Positions 1 to 9,748 of a stretch of DNA of 64,000 nt are shown here, piece after piece. The notes below the pieces were generated by a model. That model saw only the letters and a list, made by a program, of their open reading frames with translations, had not been told where the DNA came from and did not search any database. A program made the position numbers and the translations under genes. Positions within the stretch are counted from its first letter, which is position 1, and every line of letters starts with the position of its first letter. The DNA is from Paracoccaceae bacterium (GTDB lineage Bacteria; Pseudomonadota; Alphaproteobacteria; Rhodobacterales; Rhodobacteraceae). Location: assembly GCA_009773055.1 (NCBI GenBank), contig WOUW01000019.1, positions 1 through 64,000 of the forward strand, in the 5' to 3' direction.

Positions 1-1158
1 TCGCCGGTGGACGAGGGGCGGGTGGCCCGGGTGCTGTCGGGACTGGGGGCCCGGGCGACGCCGGGGATTTCACCCGAAGCCGCTTCGCGTGTCGATCCGA
101 AGGAAGGGCAGGCGCGGCTGGACAAGGCGGGACGGAAAGAGGCGTTGAAGCCCCTGATGCGGCGGCTGGAAAAGAGCACGCAGACCATCGACATGGATCG
201 GCTGGACCGGGATCTGGCGACGCTGCACGCTCAAGGCACCTCGGCGCGGCTGGGGGAGACCGCGATGGTGCAGTTGGAGGCACTGGTGTCGCTGACCGAC
301 CGGCCATCGCTGGAGGTGAACCTGCGGACGACGCCGGACGGGCGCACGGTTCAGAGCCTTGACACCACGGACCTTGAGCCCGGCGGCTTTGCCGACCTGA
401 TCGAACTGGCGCGCCCGGGCCTGGAGGCAGGGCCGTTGCAGGCAGTGGGGCGGGTTGATGGGGATGGCATCCATCTCGGCACGGCCTTCGTCGTCGGGCC
501 GGGGCTGGTGATGACCAACCGGCATGTGCTGGAGGAACTCGCAAGCCCGCTGCCACGCGCCGAAAAGCCGAAGCGCTGGCAGATAGTGCGGACGACGACG
601 GTGGACTTCTCGCCGTCGGGCAACGATCCGGCACAGAAATTCGCGGTGAAGGAGGTGGTCTTCGCCGGACCGCAACAGATCTACCGGCTGCCGATCAGCT
701 TTTCCAAGCTGGACATGGCTGTGCTGCGGGTCGAGACGGTCAACAGCGCGGGCATGGCGCTGCCAAAGCCGTTCCGGCTGAACCGGGATGCGGGCTGGCG
801 CGGGCAGGACGCAAACCTGTTCGTGGTGGGCTTCCCCGCTCCGCCGAACGCGATCCCCCAGGACGAAAGGGGCGCGTTGCGGCATGACGTGATCGAAAGG
901 CTGCGCGAGATCTTCGGGCTGAACTACCGGCGCAAGTATTTCAGCCCGGGACTGGCGACGGCGGTGGCGCAGGCCTGGGTCTTTGATCACGACGCAACGA
1001 CACTGGGCGGCAACTCGGGATCGGTCGTTGGCGCGTTAAGCGGGGATCTTGCGGCCGTGGGCCTGCACTTCGCGGGCGACTGGCTGCGGGCGAACCACGC
1101 GCATGACCTGGCATCGGTGCGGGCGGCAAGCCCAGGCTTCGCGGCGCTGTTCCCATGA
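1..1158 (+). CDS. Trypsin-like serine protease, first gene of protease/STAND module (5' end probably outside window)
   Basis: About 383 residues are readable. From residue 150 there is a chymotrypsin-fold protease with the full triad: His173 in VMTNRHVLEEL, Asp236 in KLDMAVL and Ser337 in GGNSGS. The first 150 residues are mostly helical and unassigned; they could be an adaptor domain. There is no signal peptide, so a cytoplasmic protease is likely. The frame is open to the first base of the window. A GTG at base 7 is possible, but its ribosome site would lie outside, so the true start is unknown. The stop overlaps the ATG of the next protease gene as ATGA, indicating translational coupling. 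Function as a controlled protease of the downstream NTPases is inferred. Confidence 0.8.
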   Translation, partial: SPVDEGRVARVLSGLGARATPGISPEAASRVDPKEGQARLDKAGRKEALKPLMRRLEKSTQTIDMDRLDRDLATLHAQGTSARLGETAMVQLEALVSLTDRPSLEVNLRTTPDGRTVQSLDTTDLEPGGFADLIELARPGLEAGPLQAVGRVDGDGIHLGTAFVVGPGLVMTNRHVLEELASPLPRAEKPKRWQIVRTTTVDFSPSGNDPAQKFAVKEVVFAGPQQIYRLPISFSKLDMAVLRVETVNSAGMALPKPFRLNRDAGWRGQDANLFVVGFPAPPNAIPQDERGALRHDVIERLREIFGLNYRRKYFSPGLATAVAQAWVFDHDATTLGGNSGSVVGALSGDLAAVGLHFAGDWLRANHAHDLASVRAASPGFAALFP

Positions 1159-3050
1159 CCGGGGAGGCGCTGAACCCAGGGCAGGCGACCAGCTTGGCGG
1201 AGGGGATCAGGGGCAGCCGCCTTGCGGTGGCTGCGGTCTACAACGAGATCGTGGCGCGGGCGGGCAAGGACCTGCCGGATTTCAAGACGGTGGCGCTGGG
1301 GGTGGACGACCCCGTCAAGGCTTTCACCGAGGCGTTGATGGCTGCCTCCAAGGCCGACCCGCCCTGGCACGGTGCCTTCCTTTCCGAGCTTGCCGCGCTG
1401 GGAATGATCGACCCTGCCGCCCTGGCCCGGGACGCGGCCGAAAGCAACCCCGTCACCCTCTTGCCGCAGAACGGCGACGGTACGCAGTTGGACCCCCAGG
1501 CCTTCACCGCAGCGATGATCGGGGTTCTTGAGGTTGCGGACCTTCTCAGCGCCTTCAGCCTTGCGGCGCGGCGGCTGTGCCTGATCCGGGCAGGGGGCAA
1601 GCAGGGCACGGGGTTCCTGATCGGACCGCAAACGGTGCTGACCAACTGGCATGTGATGTCGGACCTGATTGATCCCGCGACGGGCAAGGCGCTTGACGGG
1701 TCGGCAGGGCAGATTTCCGTCAGTTTCGAGACCCTGACCGACAACCAGGGCCGGACGTGCCTTGTTGCGGCGGACTGGCTGGTCGGCTTCAGCCCGCTGG
1801 TCAAGGACATGTCCGATCCCTTGCCGCAGGCGGTCAGCCCGGATGGCACTTTTCTTGACTACTGCGCGATGCGCCTGCTGGGCGCGCCAGGACGTGAGCG
1901 CGGGTGGTACGACCTTTCGCAGACGGGAGCGCTGAATCACAAGACCGATGCGTTCTTCGTCTTCCAGCATCCGGCAGGGGTGGCGCAGCGGGCCGGTGTC
2001 GCGCGCGACACCGTGCTGGACGACAACCCGCATTTCCTGCGCCATCAGGTCTGGACTGCCAGCGGGTCATCGGGCGGCCTCTGCCTGGATCACAAGCTCA
2101 GACCGATCGCCCTGCACCACGCGGCGGTGTCGCACCCGACCGAGGTCGATGACAAGGGAAAGCCAAAGCTCGACTACAACCGGGCAATCCTTTTGTCGGC
2201 GATCCATGCTGCCCGGCCCGACCTTGGCAAACCCGATCTGCAGTATGACCGCATCCTGCGCCTTTCGGACGGCTCTGGCGGTGTGGTCGGGCGCGAAGCC
2301 ACGCAAGAGTTCCTGCGCCGGATGGCGGCGGGCAAGGAACCTCCGATCCTGATCGTCAAGGGAGAGAAGCAAAGCGGCAAAAGCTTTACCACTGTGCTTC
2401 TGCGCGAGCTTTTTCCGTTCGACAGCTTCAGGATCATCTCTATTTCGGCAAGCGATCTGACAGCGGAAGCGGTTGATCTGGCCCGGTTGATCCTGAAAGA
2501 GGCAGGCAACGACCCTGTCGAGATCGAAGCGGGCTTCAAGCCCCTTGCGTCACTGACAACCGGTCCGGCGACAGTGGCCGACGTCTACGCCACGATGAAG
2601 GCCATGCTGATGGGGATCGCCAGCGCCAGTCCGGTGCAGCCCTATACGCTGTGGCTGGTCATTGATCAGCTGGATGCTGTGGCCTTGCCACGGATCGGCG
2701 CACGGTCACTTCTGGACAAGATCTACAGCGATCTTTCGCTCCTGAAGGTCATGCGCGTCATCCTGATCGGGCTGCCCGAAGTCCTGACGGGCGTTGATCC
2801 GAAGTGGACCTTTACCGAGAAGCTTGAAGACCCGAACAACCTGAAGCCCGAAGACGTCGAAAAGTGCCTGTCCGGTCTGATGGTGGCGGCAGGGTTGGTG
2901 CCCTCTGTCGGTGAGGCCCGGCGACATTCGGCACTGATCATCGGCGCAACCGGAGTCCTGAACGCCAAGGCCAAGAAAAGCTCGCGGCTGGCATTGATGG
3001 CCGGGTTGCTTTCGGGCGTCTACATGAAGGCGGTGGAAGCATGGAAGTGA
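1155..3050 (+). CDS. Trypsin-like protease fused to a P-loop ATPase
   Basis: The 631-residue protein has three parts. Residues 1-130 are a helical N-terminal domain, possibly an effector-associated domain. Residues 140-350 are a trypsin-like protease with His166 (LTNWHV), Asp235 (FLDYCAM) and Ser306 (GSSGG). Residues 375-631 are an NTPase with Walker A GEKQSGKS at 403-410 and a Walker B-like LVIDQLD ending near Asp504-Asp507. There is no signal peptide. It overlaps its upstream neighbour by 4 bases and its downstream neighbour by 10 bases, so all three genes are one transcription unit. Carrying protease and ATPase on one chain suggests proteolysis gated by nucleotide binding or assembly. That is inference; family membership as a trypsin-like peptidase is solid. 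Confidence 0.8.
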   Translation: MTGEALNPGQATSLAEGIRGSRLAVAAVYNEIVARAGKDLPDFKTVALGVDDPVKAFTEALMAASKADPPWHGAFLSELAALGMIDPAALARDAAESNPVTLLPQNGDGTQLDPQAFTAAMIGVLEVADLLSAFSLAARRLCLIRAGGKQGTGFLIGPQTVLTNWHVMSDLIDPATGKALDGSAGQISVSFETLTDNQGRTCLVAADWLVGFSPLVKDMSDPLPQAVSPDGTFLDYCAMRLLGAPGRERGWYDLSQTGALNHKTDAFFVFQHPAGVAQRAGVARDTVLDDNPHFLRHQVWTASGSSGGLCLDHKLRPIALHHAAVSHPTEVDDKGKPKLDYNRAILLSAIHAARPDLGKPDLQYDRILRLSDGSGGVVGREATQEFLRRMAAGKEPPILIVKGEKQSGKSFTTVLLRELFPFDSFRIISISASDLTAEAVDLARLILKEAGNDPVEIEAGFKPLASLTTGPATVADVYATMKAMLMGIASASPVQPYTLWLVIDQLDAVALPRIGARSLLDKIYSDLSLLKVMRVILIGLPEVLTGVDPKWTFTEKLEDPNNLKPEDVEKCLSGLMVAAGLVPSVGEARRHSALIIGATGVLNAKAKKSSRLALMAGLLSGVYMKAVEAWK

Positions 3051-6000
3051 CAGAAGTCGACGATCTGACCCGAGCCGCACTTCTGGGCGCGTTTGATCCG
3101 CGCGACCTGTTGGACGGTGCCACCGACGATGGGGCCTCTCGGCTGCGCGCATTGGCGACGGTCGCGACCGAAGTGCAGGTCGGGGACCGCTGGCTTTGGA
3201 CGCTGACCCCCGACGCCCGGCGCGAAGGTCTGGCGCGATTGCCAGGGACGAAGGCATGCGTGGCACTGTTGCAGGCCCTGCCTGCCAGCCCGGACGATGC
3301 GCTGGCCGAGGCGCTGCGCCAGGTGCTGAGCGGTGGTGGAGCGCCGCCGGTGGTTGCCCGCTTGCGCCGGTCCCCGCCCAAGGGCGAAGACCTGCCAAAG
3401 CTTCTGCAGCTGTTGCAGGCGGTCGACATGTTGCGCAGCGCCGGGGTCGAGCTGGAGGGATGGGCCGCAGCACCTGATATCGACCGCCGCCTGCGGCGCG
3501 TCACGGTGCAGGCCGACAAGGCGGCGGAAAGTCTGCAGATCCTGCCCCGCAAGCTTCATGGCCGACAGCGCGAGCTGAAGGCGTTTCTGGCCTTTGCCCT
3601 GACGGGTGCGGTCGAAAGGCCCCCCTTCACCGAAACGACGGATCAGCCGCCACCTGCTGCGGGTTTCCCACCGACAGTGATCCTGTCAGGCCTTGGCGGC
3701 AGCGGGAAATCGACCCTGCTCGAGGCTTTGCGGCGGCGGCTGGCCAAGGACCGATCCATCCTGCAGATAACCTTCGATCTTGATGAACCGGCCCTGCGCG
3801 GCGGGCATCGGGTCGCTCTGACGCAAGAGCTTTTGCGCCAGATCGGCGAAGCGAAGCCAGAGTTGGATACCCGGCTCTCGGCGCTGCGCAACACCCTGCG
3901 GGGGGCAATCGCCCTGATGACCGAAGGCAGCGACCCCAGCCGCGAGGCCAGCGCGGTCGTTTCCAGTCTGGCGGACCTCAACGCGATCCTGATGGAAGAC
4001 GACAAGGGCGAGCCGATCAGCCTGATCCTGATCTTCGACACCTTCGAGGAAGCGGTGGCCCTTGGTGATGGCCGGGTTCGGCTGATCGCGGACTGGATCG
4101 GTCTCGTTGGTGCCCATCGTCTGATCCCCCGGGTCATCCTGTCCGGTCGCGAAGCGGACAATCTGGCGAAAGAACCCCTGCCGGGGCTGGCCGTTCTGGG
4201 GTCGATCCGGCTGGACGATCTTGGGGTTCAGGCCGGGCGGGCGCTGTTGCGCGACCGGTTCAAGACTACGGGGGTGAAGGCCGAAGATATGGTGCCAAAG
4301 CTGGTCGCGACCTTCGGATCGGACCCGCTGACGTTGATGATGCTGGCGCGTTTTGCCGCGTCGATCAAGAAAACCGGGCCGGCGCTGCATCGGGACCTCG
4401 CCGCCTTGGCAGAGGACGAAGGGTCCGAAGTGCGCGAGAAGCTGGATGGCGAGATGCGCCAGACCTTCCTTTTTTCGCGCATCCTGAACCGGTTGCCGAA
4501 ACCGGAGTTGCAGGCGTTGGCTAGTCCCGGACTTGTGTTGCGGCAGGTGACACCCCGGCTGATCCTCGAAGTTCTCGCCGGCCCCTGCGGCTTGCCCGAG
4601 ACGCTGACCCCGGCCGATGCAGAGGCGCTGTTCAAGGATCTGGCGGCGATGGCGTGGCTGGTCAGCAAAGACGCGGGCGGGGCGCTGGTGGTCGAGCATG
4701 TCCCGGCCTTGCGCCGCCGGATGCTGCCGCAAGTGTTGAAGGACGCGAAGGCACGGGCGGTGGTCGAGGCGGCGGCGAACTGGTATGCGGCCCGTGCGGG
4801 CGAAGGCGATGCGACGGCCGGGCTGGAGGCGATCTATTACCGCGCGCTGGGCGATCCGGACACGCTGACCAGCGACCCCGCGACCCTGCGCGCGTTGGCC
4901 GATCATCTCGGGTCGGCGATGGGCGATCTGGCCTTTGCCCGCGATCGGATTCGCGATGCCGAGGGCAAGGTGGTCAGCCACGCGGCGGTGCAAGGCCTGA
5001 AGGGTGCAGACGTCCAGAAACGCGCCCGCGACCGGCGGAGGAAGTTCCAGCTGTCCGAAGGCATGGAAAGCGCGGTGGTCGAGGAGACGAACTGGGCGAT
5101 GCTTGACGCAAGCAAGCCGATGTCGCCGGACCTGGTCACGGCCTCTTTCGCGGCGCTGGACATCACCACCGCAGTGACCGTGGCCCCTCGGTTGGCGCGG
5201 CTGCTTCTGGATTCACTTTGCAATGCTTCAACGCCGGGGGATGACTTTGCCGAGATGACCTCCGACGATCTGCAGGGTCTTTCGCTTGCCGCGTTGCAGG
5301 CAGCGACTGCCTGTCTGTCACCGGACGCCGGGCCCGACGCACGGGCCGCCCTGCACGGGGCGGTGCAGGACTGGCTGTCCGATCCGGCACGGTGCGAGGC
5401 GCTTGTTGGTAGCTATGCCAACGCGCTGCAGCAGTCGCCCCAGCTATGGCCTGCCAAACTGGCAGCGATCCTGGTCCTGTCCATGGCGGACGAGGAGGCA
5501 CTGCCTCGTCTGGGCGAGCCGGTCGCGATGGCCGTGCGCGCGATGGCGAAAACCTCGCACAGCCCCTATGCCTGGCGCGCGCTGCGGCTTGTCGGGCCGT
5601 TGCAGGACGACGCTGGCGTGAAGGGCATCGCACTGGCCTATCTGGCGCCGGAAGTGCTGGTGTTCGTGTCGGCCAGCATGACCCTGCACGCGGACGGGGC
5701 GATTGCCGATCTTTTCAAGGCGATCCTTACAGCGGCCGCGCCGGTTTCGATCAGCGACCACAATCGCGCGGATGCAGCGCTATACCGGGACGAGGTGCCA
5801 CTGGCGGACAAGCTGCCGTTGCTTGCGAAACTGCCGGGAACGGTCCCCGGTCGCCTGCCCGAGTTTCACGGGACCTTCCGGGTGCTACTGGGCAGCCCCG
5901 ATCTGCGCCCGGACATGGTGCAGGACGCTGTCGGTCAGGCCGCGCGGTTCGTGCCGTGGTGGCCAAAGGAGCTGGGCCCCGACGCATTCGCCGAAGCGCC

Positions 6001-6181
6001 GTTCAGTCCGACGCTGATCTCGTCGCTGATCGACACAGCGGACCGTTGCGGGCGGCTGCCGGACCTTGCAGCGGCGCTGGCGCGGCAAAAGGGGGCGGCC
6101 CCGCCCTTCCACCGGCTCTCCGCGCTGATCGAGGCTGCGGTAGCGCATTACCGCAGCGCCTCGGGGGTGGCGGCGGACTAG
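3041..6181 (+). CDS. Large STAND/NACHT-like P-loop NTPase
   Basis: This is a 1046-residue protein. Residues 1-165 form an N-terminal region. A GRQREL motif (about 174-179) precedes the nucleotide site, as is common in STAND NTPases. Walker A is GLGGSGKST at 217-225 and Walker B is LILIFDTFEE around 328-337. The remaining 600 or so residues are rich in alanine, leucine and aspartate and predicted helical, resembling a sensor or repeat region. No nuclease, TIR or transmembrane effector is visible. It begins 10 bases inside the preceding protease gene. By analogy with STAND systems this would be the sensor/oligomeriser and the trypsins the effectors. The NTPase call is firm; the role is inferred. 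Confidence 0.75.
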   Translation: MEVTEVDDLTRAALLGAFDPRDLLDGATDDGASRLRALATVATEVQVGDRWLWTLTPDARREGLARLPGTKACVALLQALPASPDDALAEALRQVLSGGGAPPVVARLRRSPPKGEDLPKLLQLLQAVDMLRSAGVELEGWAAAPDIDRRLRRVTVQADKAAESLQILPRKLHGRQRELKAFLAFALTGAVERPPFTETTDQPPPAAGFPPTVILSGLGGSGKSTLLEALRRRLAKDRSILQITFDLDEPALRGGHRVALTQELLRQIGEAKPELDTRLSALRNTLRGAIALMTEGSDPSREASAVVSSLADLNAILMEDDKGEPISLILIFDTFEEAVALGDGRVRLIADWIGLVGAHRLIPRVILSGREADNLAKEPLPGLAVLGSIRLDDLGVQAGRALLRDRFKTTGVKAEDMVPKLVATFGSDPLTLMMLARFAASIKKTGPALHRDLAALAEDEGSEVREKLDGEMRQTFLFSRILNRLPKPELQALASPGLVLRQVTPRLILEVLAGPCGLPETLTPADAEALFKDLAAMAWLVSKDAGGALVVEHVPALRRRMLPQVLKDAKARAVVEAAANWYAARAGEGDATAGLEAIYYRALGDPDTLTSDPATLRALADHLGSAMGDLAFARDRIRDAEGKVVSHAAVQGLKGADVQKRARDRRRKFQLSEGMESAVVEETNWAMLDASKPMSPDLVTASFAALDITTAVTVAPRLARLLLDSLCNASTPGDDFAEMTSDDLQGLSLAALQAATACLSPDAGPDARAALHGAVQDWLSDPARCEALVGSYANALQQSPQLWPAKLAAILVLSMADEEALPRLGEPVAMAVRAMAKTSHSPYAWRALRLVGPLQDDAGVKGIALAYLAPEVLVFVSASMTLHADGAIADLFKAILTAAAPVSISDHNRADAALYRDEVPLADKLPLLAKLPGTVPGRLPEFHGTFRVLLGSPDLRPDMVQDAVGQAARFVPWWPKELGPDAFAEAPFSPTLISSLIDTADRCGRLPDLAAALARQKGAAPPFHRLSALIEAAVAHYRSASGVAAD

Positions 6182-8088
6182 GGCGCGTTGCGCGGCAGGG
6201 TGGCGGGCAGGCCGTTCCAGGTGCCCGAAAGACTGCGGGCCTCGTCGACGCGGCTGTGACGATAGCTGACTTCACCGACCTGTGCCCCTGAGATGGCAAG
6301 GTCCAGGGTCAGGGCATCGACGCTATCGTCCAGCATCGTGTCGGTTCCGCTACCGTCCAGAACAAGGTCAGGCCAGAAGCGGCAGGTGGCAAAGCGGTAG
6401 TCGGTGCCCTGGTCGGTCGCCTCGGCCGCAAGCGTGCCGCCAAAGGGGCAGCCGAACGTCGCGGGATGACTGCCATCCCAGCCCGCAAGCGGGATCAGGG
6501 CGTCAAGTTCGGTTTCGACAGCGCGGGCGACGGTGAAGGCATCAGCCATCTGCGCAGGGTCGGTCAGGGTCAGGGGCGTGTAATCCGCCATCGGGGCCTG
6601 TTCGCAGATCTGTTCATGCGCTGCGGGCAGCGTGCCGTCATAAAGCAATGCCTGCACGATGGTGTCGGGGCAGGCAAAGCCCCGGCCCCAGATCACATGC
6701 GGCCCGCCCTGCATGAACACGCCATAGGCGTTGCGGGCACTGTCCAGCACCGACCATGCCATCGAGATCGGCGTGATCGGATCGCGGTCGCCGTTCAAGA
6801 CCAGCGTCGGCCAATCGCCCCCGGCATAGGGTGCGGGACGGATGCCCGGCCCCTGGTGCGGCCAATAGGCACAGGCCAACCTCTCCATGTAGTAGGCGCG
6901 CAAAAGACGCGGGGCCTCGGGGGCAAGGGCGCGGGCCTCGTCCATGATGCGGCGGGCACGTTCGTCCGGTGTCCCGGTGCCGCTGTCGTAATCGGTGCAG
7001 GTGACCGCGTAATAGGCAGCACCAAACCAACCCGGCTCCTCGATCCCGTTTTCGGTTTCAGGATCGATATACATGTTGACGTAGCCCAGTTGCAGCATCG
7101 GCACGAGGTTTTCGTGACGGGCGGCGGCAAGGGTGCGCAGAAACTCGGCCCGGCCCTCGGGGGAATAGAGGGCATAAAAGGCGTTGGCCTCCAGCAGGCT
7201 GGTGGTGAGAAGGCGGGTCGAGGCCGTGCCGTCGGCACGCGGGTAGGGCACCGGAACCGGCGCCATGGCCACGCGACGGGCAAGGTCGTCATAGGCCTGT
7301 GCGGCCCCCACCGTCATGTCGCCTGCACAGGCGGGAAGCGCGTCACACAGGTCGAAGGTCTCGGCCAGAAGCGCCTCGGCGGCCAGGGTGTAGCGGCGGT
7401 AGAAGCCTTCCGCCGTCAGGTTCAGATCAACCACACCGTCCAGTATCACGCCCTGCACGGCGTCGGGAAACTGCATGGCATAGGCCTGAGCCAATTGGGT
7501 GCCGTAGCTTTCCCCGTAAAGCCAGACCCTTGGGGCCCCGATCAACTGGCGGAACAGCTCGGAATCGCGGATCGCCTGATCGGTCGTAACCACGGGCAGA
7601 AGGGCATCGGCGTCAAGTTCGGCGGTGCAGTCGGTGACAAAGCCCTTGGCTGTCGCCATCGCAGCCTCGGCGTCTGTCAGCGCGGCCGGGGCGGTGTCGA
7701 ACCGGGCCTGCGCCACCGGGCAGGACAGGCCGTGCACTGCTCCGGTCCCGCGCTGGTCGACGAAAACGATATCAATCGTTTCGGACAGGCTGGGGTCGAA
7801 GGCGGCAAGATAGCTTTCCGCCGACGCGAGACCCGAGCCACCGGGACCGCCGACGAAGTAGAACAGGATGCCCTTGCTTTCCTGCGCTGCGAAAGAAAGG
7901 GCGAAGGTGATTTCCAGCGTCCTGTCGGGATCATTCGCCCGGTGGTCCAGCGGCACGGTCAGCGTGGTGCAGGACAGGTTGCTAAGTTCGCAGGGAAAGA
8001 GGTCAAGACCCGAAATGGCATCCTGCAGCGACGTTTCGGAAAAAGCTGGACTGGCAAGGAGACTAAGACAAAGGAAAGCGTGGCGCAT
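6178..8088 (-). CDS. Secreted TAP-like alpha/beta hydrolase (prolyl/tripeptidyl aminopeptidase family)
   Basis: The 636-residue enzyme starts with a signal peptide (residues 1-17, ending PAFSE), so it is probably periplasmic. An alpha/beta hydrolase fold follows: oxyanion segment GGPGGSG (80-86), VDQRGTG (110-116), nucleophile elbow GESYG with Ser194, a late Asp in NGDRDPITP and a His in GGPHVIWG. These match the tripeptidyl-aminopeptidase (TAP-like) family, which removes N-terminal peptides. The start was placed at the ATG that gives a signal peptide, although the frame is open further upstream. Its stop overlaps the stop of the upstream STAND gene in the opposite orientation by CTAG. Substrate is unknown. 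Confidence 0.8.
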   Translation of the reverse strand: MRHAFLCLSLLASPAFSETSLQDAISGLDLFPCELSNLSCTTLTVPLDHRANDPDRTLEITFALSFAAQESKGILFYFVGGPGGSGLASAESYLAAFDPSLSETIDIVFVDQRGTGAVHGLSCPVAQARFDTAPAALTDAEAAMATAKGFVTDCTAELDADALLPVVTTDQAIRDSELFRQLIGAPRVWLYGESYGTQLAQAYAMQFPDAVQGVILDGVVDLNLTAEGFYRRYTLAAEALLAETFDLCDALPACAGDMTVGAAQAYDDLARRVAMAPVPVPYPRADGTASTRLLTTSLLEANAFYALYSPEGRAEFLRTLAAARHENLVPMLQLGYVNMYIDPETENGIEEPGWFGAAYYAVTCTDYDSGTGTPDERARRIMDEARALAPEAPRLLRAYYMERLACAYWPHQGPGIRPAPYAGGDWPTLVLNGDRDPITPISMAWSVLDSARNAYGVFMQGGPHVIWGRGFACPDTIVQALLYDGTLPAAHEQICEQAPMADYTPLTLTDPAQMADAFTVARAVETELDALIPLAGWDGSHPATFGCPFGGTLAAEATDQGTDYRFATCRFWPDLVLDGSGTDTMLDDSVDALTLDLAISGAQVGEVSYRHSRVDEARSLSGTWNGLPATLPRNAP

Positions 8089-8284
8089 CGGGGCCTTTCG
8101 GTCGGCAAGGGGCGTGTCGGCACTTGGCCGCCGGTGAGAGCGTGCAGGGTATTGCGCCGCGCCGGATAGGCCAAGGGGTTTGGCGTTGGCCTTTGCGACT
8201 TCACCATGCGGTGATGCACGGATCGGTGATTGGACCCTGCCTGCCCCACCTCGCAGCGTTGATGCAGCACGACGGAGGACTCGG

Positions 8285-8887
8285 ATGCTTAGAATGGTTC
8301 TGGCGATGGTGGTGGGGCTGGCAGGGTCAGCCACTGCCGAGACGGCGATTGTCGCCGGGGGCTGCTTCTGGTGCGTGGAAGCGGATTTCGAGAGTGTGAA
8401 AGGGGTCAGCGAGGTGGTGTCGGGCTATACCGGCGGGGACAGCGCGAACCCGACCTACCGCAACCACGAGGGTCACTACGAGGCGGTGGAAATCACCTTC
8501 GACCCGGGCGTGATCAGCTACGGCGAGGTGATCGCCAAGTTTCTGCGGTCAGTCGACGTGCTGGACGCGGGCGGGCAGTTCTGCGACCGGGGCGATGCCT
8601 ACCGGACCGCGATCTTCGTGCAGGACACCGCACAGCGGAAGGCCGCCGAGGCGGCGGTGGCCGAGGCAGAGCAGGTCCTTGGGCAGAAGATCGTGACTCC
8701 CGTCCTGAACGCCGGGCAATTCTGGATCGCCGAGGACTATCACCAAGACTACTACAAGGGCGCCGGCATCATCCTGACCCGTGCCGGGCCGAAGAAGCAG
8801 TCGAACGCCTACAAGTTCTATCGCAAGTCCTGTGGCCGTGACGCGCGGGTGCGGGAGTTGTGGGGCGCCGAGGCGCTGACGCACTAG
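8285..8887 (+). CDS. msrA: Peptide-methionine (S)-S-oxide reductase, exported form
   Basis: This 200-residue protein carries the MsrA active-site motif GCFWC at 26-30, with catalytic Cys27. It also has the conserved GYTGG, NHEGHYEAVEI and YHQDYY segments. It reduces methionine-S-sulfoxide in oxidised proteins. Residues 1-18 look like a signal peptide (ending SATAE), implying a periplasmic enzyme. The ATG at 8285 was chosen because a GGAGG box lies at 8274-8278, seven bases upstream. No msrB is adjacent. Its last four bases (CTAG) are shared with the convergent SDR gene. Confidence 0.95.
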   Translation: MLRMVLAMVVGLAGSATAETAIVAGGCFWCVEADFESVKGVSEVVSGYTGGDSANPTYRNHEGHYEAVEITFDPGVISYGEVIAKFLRSVDVLDAGGQFCDRGDAYRTAIFVQDTAQRKAAEAAVAEAEQVLGQKIVTPVLNAGQFWIAEDYHQDYYKGAGIILTRAGPKKQSNAYKFYRKSCGRDARVRELWGAEALTH

Positions 8888-9627
8888 GCCAGGGGCGGCA
8901 GGCCTGCGGCAGCGCGCAGATCAGGGGCACGGACGTCCAGTTCCTGCCCGATCATCTGATCGGCGGCAGGGGTGCAAAGCCAGGCTATCGCGCGGGCGGG
9001 TTCTTCTGCCGGGGCCAGGCTTTCGCGTGGCAGTTTCGACACCGGGTTGATCCCTGACGCGCGGATCGTCGCCTGCATGTCGGTGTCGACCACCCCCGGA
9101 GCAAAGCCGAAGACGCGGATGCCCTGATCGCCGTATTCCATCTGGATCGAGCGCGTCAGCATCGCAAGACCAGCTTTCCCCGCGCAATATGCCGACCAGC
9201 CCTCTTGCGGGCGGTGCGCGGCACCCGAGGAGATATTCACGATGGTCCCGCCCCCCCTGGCGACCATGTGCCCCAGCGCGCGCTGGGTGGCGTGGAAAGC
9301 GGCGCTGAGGTTGATGTCGATGCTGATGGCCCAATCCTCGGCCGAGACATCGAGGATGCGGCCGATGGGGCCGATTACGGCGGCATTGTTGATCAGGATG
9401 TCGAAACCCCGGTCCAGCAGCGTCGCCATGGCGATGCGGTCGGTCATGTTGGCGTGGTGGCCGGTGGCCCGGATGTCGCCAAGCTCGCGCTGGGCGGCAG
9501 CGATGTTGGCGGCACTGCGGGCGGTGAAGTGAACTTCGGCCCCGGCCTTTGCCAGCGCGCGGACGGTGGCAAGGCCGATGCCGCGGTTGCCGCCGGTGAC
9601 AAGGGCGGTCTTGCCGGACAGGGACAT
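8884..9627 (-). CDS. SDR-family oxidoreductase
   Basis: A 247-residue classical short-chain dehydrogenase/reductase. The Rossmann motif TGGNRGIG is at 11-18, followed by the NNAA motif (80-83), Ser133 or Ser134 in NISSG, and Tyr147/Lys151 in YCAGK. The PGVVDTD segment after the active site is typical. It is an NAD(P)-dependent oxidoreductase of unknown substrate, probably cytoplasmic. The start at MSLSGKTALVTGG is the usual distance before the Rossmann motif. It converges on msrA with a four-base overlap and is divergent from the DUF900 lipoprotein gene. Confidence 0.9.
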   Translation of the reverse strand: MSLSGKTALVTGGNRGIGLATVRALAKAGAEVHFTARSAANIAAAQRELGDIRATGHHANMTDRIAMATLLDRGFDILINNAAVIGPIGRILDVSAEDWAISIDINLSAAFHATQRALGHMVARGGGTIVNISSGAAHRPQEGWSAYCAGKAGLAMLTRSIQMEYGDQGIRVFGFAPGVVDTDMQATIRASGINPVSKLPRESLAPAEEPARAIAWLCTPAADQMIGQELDVRAPDLRAAAGLPPLA

Positions 9628-9748
9628 GGGCGGGCTCCTTCCTGGTTTGCCTGATGTAACGGAAGCGGCGGTTCGCTGTCCACCAGGCAGGACGGGTTGA
9701 CGCTGGCCCGGGACAGGGTCAAGGGTCAGGGCCAAAGCGGAGGTGCGG

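Noticed and set aside
6466-8169. 567-codon plus-strand open frame
   Set aside because: Antisense to the TAP-like hydrolase, which has a full catalytic triad and signal peptide.
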